NCBI GenBank assembly: GCA_002329575.1
Contig: DCTK01000085.1
Location: 198 to 10,286, forward strand
From: Sutterella sp. UBA1442
GTDB lineage: Bacteria; Pseudomonadota; Gammaproteobacteria; Burkholderiales; Burkholderiaceae_F
Reading direction: 5' to 3'
DNA: 10,089 bases
Below the pieces are notes generated by a model. It did not search any database and was not told the origin of the DNA. It worked only from the letters and a program-made list of their open reading frames with translations. The translations under genes were made by a program, and so were the position numbers. Positions 7,402-10,089 of the stretch are shown here, piece by piece. Positions within the stretch are counted from its first letter, which is position 1. Each line of letters starts with the position of its first letter.

Positions 7402-8229
7402 TTAAGCAACGGCTTGATTGGTGCTCTGAAAAATGCCGGCAGTTCCCATGTTGTTACTGGTGGGTTTTACTTGCGGCAAGCTGTCGTTGAAAAGCTTCAA
7501 AATGTTGGAGCGTTTAATCGTAAGTTGCGACAAAATGAACCTGCGGATAAAGTCGTTGGCCGGGCGACTGACGATGTTTTGTGGGGTGTCGAACTGCGAA
7601 ATTTTTCCTTCGTTAATGATTAAGACGCGATCGGAAATCGTGAGTGCTTCTTCGGGATCGTGGGTGACGATCAAAGTCGTTAAACGATATTGCCGTGCAA
7701 CCGTACGGATACGTTCTTTGATGGATTCTTTGATAATGCCGTCTAAAGCCGATAACGGTTCATCAAGCAATAATATCCGAGGTTTTAGTACTAAAGTTCT
7801 GGCAATGGCAACGCGTTGCTTTTGACCGCCCGAGAGCTCATCGATGCGTTGATCAAGGTGTTTACGGAGCCCTAAGAGATCAATCAGTTCTTCGACTTCT
7901 TTGGGAGTTGAGGCTTGTGGGTGATTTCGAAGTCCGTAAAGAATGTTGTCTCTGGCATTGAGGTTTGGGAAGAGGGCAAAGTCTTGGAAGACAATGTTAA
8001 AACCGCGCTTTTGCATGCTCACGTGGCTTAAATCTTCTCCGTCGTAGATCAACTGACCGGCAGAGGCATCGGTTAAGCCCAAAATTAAATTTAAAAGAGT
8101 GGTTTTGCCGCAGCCTGAAGGTCCCAAAATGGAGACGATTTCGCCTTTTTCAATTTCAAGCGAAATGTCGGATAAGATTTCTCGATCTCCGAATTTCTTG
8201 CTGATATTTCGAAGCTCCAACATGAGCAT
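7402..8229 (-). CDS. phnT: 2-aminoethylphosphonate ABC transporter ATP-binding protein (PhnT-like)
   Basis: This 275-residue cytoplasmic ATPase powers the importer. Visible motifs in order: Walker A GPSGCGKTT (36-44), Q-loop Gln82, signature LSGGQ (132-136), Walker B ILLLDEP (152-158), D-loop SALD (160-163) and H-loop His190. The helical domain pattern and the order of genes fit the spermidine/iron/phosphonate importer class. Its C-terminus after about residue 225 is only about 50 residues and shows no TOBE domain, whereas many importers of this class, including the PhnT proteins I recall, run to about 350 residues. The start is ambiguous: ATG at 8229 lies 4 bases after GGAG, and a second ATG at 8223 lies 10 bases after it, changing only two residues. 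It is the first gene of the operon, with a 118-base leader back to the terminator of the upstream unit. Confidence 0.9.
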   Translation of the reverse strand: MLMLELRNISKKFGDREILSDISLEIEKGEIVSILGPSGCGKTTLLNLILGLTDASAGQLIYDGEDLSHVSMQKRGFNIVFQDFALFPNLNARDNILYGLRNHPQASTPKEVEELIDLLGLRKHLDQRIDELSGGQKQRVAIARTLVLKPRILLLDEPLSALDGIIKESIKERIRTVARQYRLTTLIVTHDPEEALTISDRVLIINEGKISQFDTPQNIVSRPANDFIRRFILSQLTIKRSNILKLFNDSLPQVKPTSNNMGTAGIFQSTNQAVA

Positions 8230-8245
8230 TTTTCTCCAAATTATG

Positions 8246-8258
8246 AATGAGTGTCATT
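8246..8258 (-). promoter_or_regulatory. Short dyad upstream of the transporter operon
   Basis: AATGA (8246-8250) and TCATT (8254-8258) are a perfect inverted repeat around GTG, 17-29 bases before the phnT start. It could be an operator half or a small hairpin near the ribosome binding site. The rest of the region 8230-8348 is AT-rich, with no convincing promoter pair on the minus strand. A 13-base dyad of this kind can occur by chance. Confidence 0.2.
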
Positions 8259-8346
8259 ATTCAGGCTCAATTTGAAGCTCCCGTAACGTTTGTATGAAGT
8301 TTTTCTGAAGATTGGTTCAGTAATATGGCAACTACAGGAAATACAT

Positions 8347-8382
8347 ATAAAAAAGACCTTTCGAGAATGCTCGAAAGGTCTT
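8347..8382 (-). terminator. Intrinsic terminator of the ridA/PLP-enzyme unit
   Basis: AAGACCTTTCGAG (8353-8365) and CTCGAAAGGTCTT (8370-8382) form a perfect 13-base-pair stem with a four-base loop. Read on the minus strand it is followed by TTTTAT, so with the last stem bases there is a run of six T. It lies 24 bases past the stop of the PLP enzyme and separates that unit from the phosphonate operon. On the plus strand no T-run follows. Confidence 0.9.
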
Positions 8383-8405
8383 GAAAAATCGCTGAATTAT
8401 CAAGA

Positions 8406-9509
8406 TTAGTGATCGGACTTAATGCCGGCGCCACACATCGTAATGAGCGTATCGGGCGTGGGGCCGTAAAGTTCACAGTAGTGTTTATAGGCTGCGTAGT
8501 TAGCGGCTGTTGTATGTTCGCAATAAATACCTCGACGAGCGATTTCGTAACGAGCCTCCAAAATCTTGTCTTCAGGAGCGGTTACCATCTTGATATCGTG
8601 GCGATAGATCATGTCCATGAGTTCATCGCCTCGCATTGGCCGACCGATGGCAATGCCTTCTGCCATGGTGGGAGATGGTGTTACGTCTGCAGCATGTTTC
8701 GATCCGGCAAGACGAGCTTGATACAGAGGATCGCAAAGCTCACTCTGAAGAGCAATGATGTTGGGGAATTTTTCAATAGCGCCGCTTTCAAGCAAATGTT
8801 CAAGGGCCTTAACCACGCCGATAAATAACGTTCCATTGCCCACAGGAACGACAATGTTGGCAGGAATTCGACCGAGTTGCTCGAACGTTTCGTAGATGTA
8901 GGCCTTCATGCCTTCATAGAAGAAGGGATTAAAGACGTGGTTGGCGTAAAAAGCGCCATCATTTTTTACCTTTGCGCGGCAAACATCAGCGCAATGATCA
9001 CGAGTGCCCGGTACAACATTAACTTTGGCACCGTGAGACTCGATCATGGTGATTTTTTTCGGACTTGTGCCTTCGGGTACGAAGATTTCACAGCCGATGC
9101 CGGCTCGGGCGCTGTAAGCCGCAACGCTGTTACCTGCATTGCCGCTTGAGTCCTGAACGCAATTTTTAACGCCGATAGCTTTGCAGTGGCTCACTAAAGT
9201 GGCCGCGCCCCGATCCTTAAAGGAAAGTGTGGGCATCGTGTAATCCATCTTGAAGAGAACATCATCGGAGAATGGAATAATGGGCGTCATGCCTTCGCCC
9301 ATCGTTACAGAGCGCCATGTGCTGTCATCGTCCATCGCCATGAAGGCGCGATAGCGGAAAATGCTCCATTCATTGCGGTCAATGAGAGAGGCGTCCCACG
9401 GTTGGGGTTTGAAATCCAGTTCAAACAAACCGCCGCATTCACAGTGCGGTTCGTGTGTGGTAACAGGGGTCTTTTTGCCGCAACAGGTGCAGACATAATT
9501 TAAAGTCAT
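8406..9509 (-). CDS. Threonine-synthase-like fold-type II PLP-dependent enzyme
   Basis: The 367-residue protein belongs to the tryptophan-synthase-beta/threonine-synthase superfamily. The N-terminus has a zinc-ribbon-like Cys set (C7, C9/C10, C23, C25, with CECGG at 23-27), as in many threonine-synthase homologues. TLSFKDRGA (94-102) carries the PLP lysine Lys98, DSSGNAGNSVAAY (120-132) is the substrate-carboxylate loop, VGNGTLFIG (223-231) is the PLP-phosphate loop, and the end reads CGAGIKSDH. Members catalyse beta- or gamma-eliminations/replacements on amino acids, often with phosphate or another group leaving; relatives include threonine synthase, cysteate synthase and dehydratases. The true substrate is not known. 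ATG 9509 is chosen for its GAGGAG site 7 bases away; an in-frame ATG at 9545 would lie inside ridA. Only 4 bases separate it from ridA, so the two are surely co-expressed. It lies beside AEP genes, but is cut off from them by a terminator. Confidence 0.85.
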   Translation of the reverse strand: MTLNYVCTCCGKKTPVTTHEPHCECGGLFELDFKPQPWDASLIDRNEWSIFRYRAFMAMDDDSTWRSVTMGEGMTPIIPFSDDVLFKMDYTMPTLSFKDRGAATLVSHCKAIGVKNCVQDSSGNAGNSVAAYSARAGIGCEIFVPEGTSPKKITMIESHGAKVNVVPGTRDHCADVCRAKVKNDGAFYANHVFNPFFYEGMKAYIYETFEQLGRIPANIVVPVGNGTLFIGVVKALEHLLESGAIEKFPNIIALQSELCDPLYQARLAGSKHAADVTPSPTMAEGIAIGRPMRGDELMDMIYRHDIKMVTAPEDKILEARYEIARRGIYCEHTTAANYAAYKHYCELYGPTPDTLITMCGAGIKSDH

Positions 9510-9513
9510 AGAT

Positions 9514-9897
9514 TTACTCCTCATCCATTTCCGCAATAGCTTCAATTTCTACCAAGCAGCCAAAGTGCAAATCTGTTGTAGAAACAACGACTCGACCGGG
9601 TTTGTGCTCACCGAAAAATTCTGCATAGACCTCATTGATCGGTCCCCAGTACTGAACACTGGGGGTATAGACTCGACAAAAAACCACCTGATCACGCCGC
9701 ACTCCGGCCTCTTTGAGGACTCGATCAACGTTATCGAGTGCCAAGCGTGTGTGATCTTTGATATCACCTTTACAAACTTCACGAGTATCGGGATCAATAG
9801 AGAGTTGGCCTGAGACATAGAGCATGCCTTTGGAGATGACGCCAGGGCTGTAGTGCCCTTTATTTTCGCCCTTGAAGGGTGGACAGACGAGTTTCAT
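9514..9897 (-). CDS. ridA: RidA family enamine/imine deaminase
   Basis: RidA proteins hydrolyse reactive enamines and imines, chiefly 2-aminoacrylate to pyruvate and ammonia, protecting PLP enzymes from damage. This 127-residue protein has the normal length and fold of the family: GHYSPGV (14-20) matches the N-terminal GPYxxG region, LYVSGQLSIDPDT (26-38) the next strand, LDNVDRVLKEAG (54-65) the helix, and VEIEAIA (116-122) the last strand. Arg102 aligns with the E. coli RidA Arg105 that binds the substrate carboxylate, so it is likely an active deaminase. GGAG lies 6 bases before the ATG. It is the first gene of a two-gene unit with a PLP enzyme, whose ribosome binding site is within its last codons. 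Its natural substrate is probably an intermediate of that partner, an inference from the gene pair. Confidence 0.93.
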   Translation of the reverse strand: MKLVCPPFKGENKGHYSPGVISKGMLYVSGQLSIDPDTREVCKGDIKDHTRLALDNVDRVLKEAGVRRDQVVFCRVYTPSVQYWGPINEVYAEFFGEHKPGRVVVSTTDLHFGCLVEIEAIAEMDEE

Positions 9898-9929
9898 TTA
9901 GGTCTCCATGAAGAAATTTTTGCAGAAAA

Positions 9930-9959
9930 TATTCTACCAACAATCGAGTAGAAAACGAA
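9930..9959 (-). promoter_or_regulatory. Candidate promoter of ridA with overlapping dyad
   Basis: On the minus strand TAGAAT (9936-9931) matches five of six -10 bases. With a 17-base spacer the -35 would be TTCGTT (9959-9954), which is poor, but the bases 9961-9977 just beyond are nearly all A/T (including the dyad TATAAA-AA-TTTATA at 9964-9977) and could act as an UP element. An inverted repeat TTCTAC (9932-9937) / GTAGAA (9948-9953) covers the -10, and could be a repressor site. The leader to the ridA start would be about 25 bases. Confidence 0.35.
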
Positions 9960-10009
9960 TTTATATAAAAATTTATACAACTTAAAGGTACTCTCCGAAG
10001 GTTTTAGTG

Positions 10010-10049
10010 CGATTAACTTAGAGTTGAATCGAAAATTTCAACGATTGAA
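10010..10049. promoter_or_regulatory. Operator-like inverted repeats in the divergent intergenic region
   Basis: Three copies of a T-N-AATCG element are packed here: reverse at 10010-10016 (TTAATCG), forward at 10025-10031 (TGAATCG) and reverse at 10042-10048 (TCAATCG). A fourth, ACAATCG, lies at 9940-9946 by the ridA promoter. CGATTAACT pairs with AGTT-G-AATCG around TAG, and TTGAATCG (10024-10031) pairs with CGATTGAA (10042-10049) with one mismatch. The arrangement suggests binding sites of a transcription factor between the divergent genes. No factor is identified. Confidence 0.35.
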
Positions 10050-10065
10050 CCTTGTTTGGAGCACA

Positions 10066-10089
10066 ATGGGTATTACAAAATTTTCTGGA
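10066..10089 (+). CDS. Start of a divergent gene, cut by the window edge
   Basis: An ATG at 10066 follows GGAG (10058-10061) with a 4-base spacer and stays open for the eight codons left in the window, reading MGITKFSG. It faces away from ridA across 168 bases of intergenic DNA that carry repeated motifs. A transcription regulator is often found in such a place, but eight residues cannot show that. The start itself is uncertain. Confidence 0.35.

Noticed and set aside
1..10089. CRISPR arrays, insertion sequences, tRNA or rRNA genes, toxin-antitoxin or defence genes
   Set aside because: Reading both strands showed no regularly spaced repeats, no transposase-like frames, no tRNA-like cloverleaf and no defence-related proteins. 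Nearly all space is taken by the metabolic genes listed.

Overview
The window looks like an accessory metabolic region of a Gram-negative bacterium, most likely a proteobacterium. Supporting signs are a lipoprotein-type periplasmic binding protein, moderate GC, and ABC genes of the proteobacterial 2-aminoethylphosphonate (AEP) type. The left part (an exported flavodoxin-like protein and a flavodoxin/ferredoxin fusion) is of a kind common in anaerobes, so a gut or otherwise anaerobic proteobacterium (for example a Sutterella-like member of the Burkholderiales) is a reasonable guess. The taxonomy is inference only.

Layout. Positions 1-2595, plus strand: a YczE/YitT-like multi-pass membrane protein, a MutT-like Nudix hydrolase, a flavodoxin-like protein with an N-terminal export signal, and an EFR1-type flavodoxin plus 2x[4Fe-4S] protein. 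A hairpin at 2610-2639 separates this block from the convergent genes on its right. Positions 2653-8229, minus strand, read right to left: an AEP uptake and degradation operon made of an ABC ATPase (phnT-like), a fused double permease (phnU-like), a lipoprotein binding protein (phnS-like), AEP-pyruvate transaminase (phnW) and phosphonoacetaldehyde hydrolase (phnX). Positions 8406-9897, minus strand: ridA followed, 4 bases later, by a threonine-synthase-like fold-type II PLP enzyme with an N-terminal zinc-ribbon-like Cys cluster. This pair ends in a strong intrinsic terminator at 8353-8382. The right edge holds a 168-base divergent intergenic region with operator-like repeats, then the first codons of a plus-strand gene cut by the window end.

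How the genes work together. The ABC transporter should bring in AEP. PhnW moves its amino group to pyruvate, giving phosphonoacetaldehyde and alanine. PhnX cleaves the C-P bond to acetaldehyde and phosphate. The ridA/PLP-enzyme pair is its own transcription unit. RidA proteins hydrolyse reactive enamines such as 2-aminoacrylate made by PLP enzymes, so the pair probably runs a PLP elimination reaction whose product could be pyruvate, the acceptor PhnW needs. That link is a hypothesis.

The core phosphonate operon is a known system. The points most worth a second look are the unassigned PLP enzyme beside ridA, a repeated T-N-AATCG motif in the divergent promoter region, and an inverted repeat that could mask the ribosome binding site of the exported flavodoxin. 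Nothing here proves a wholly new system.
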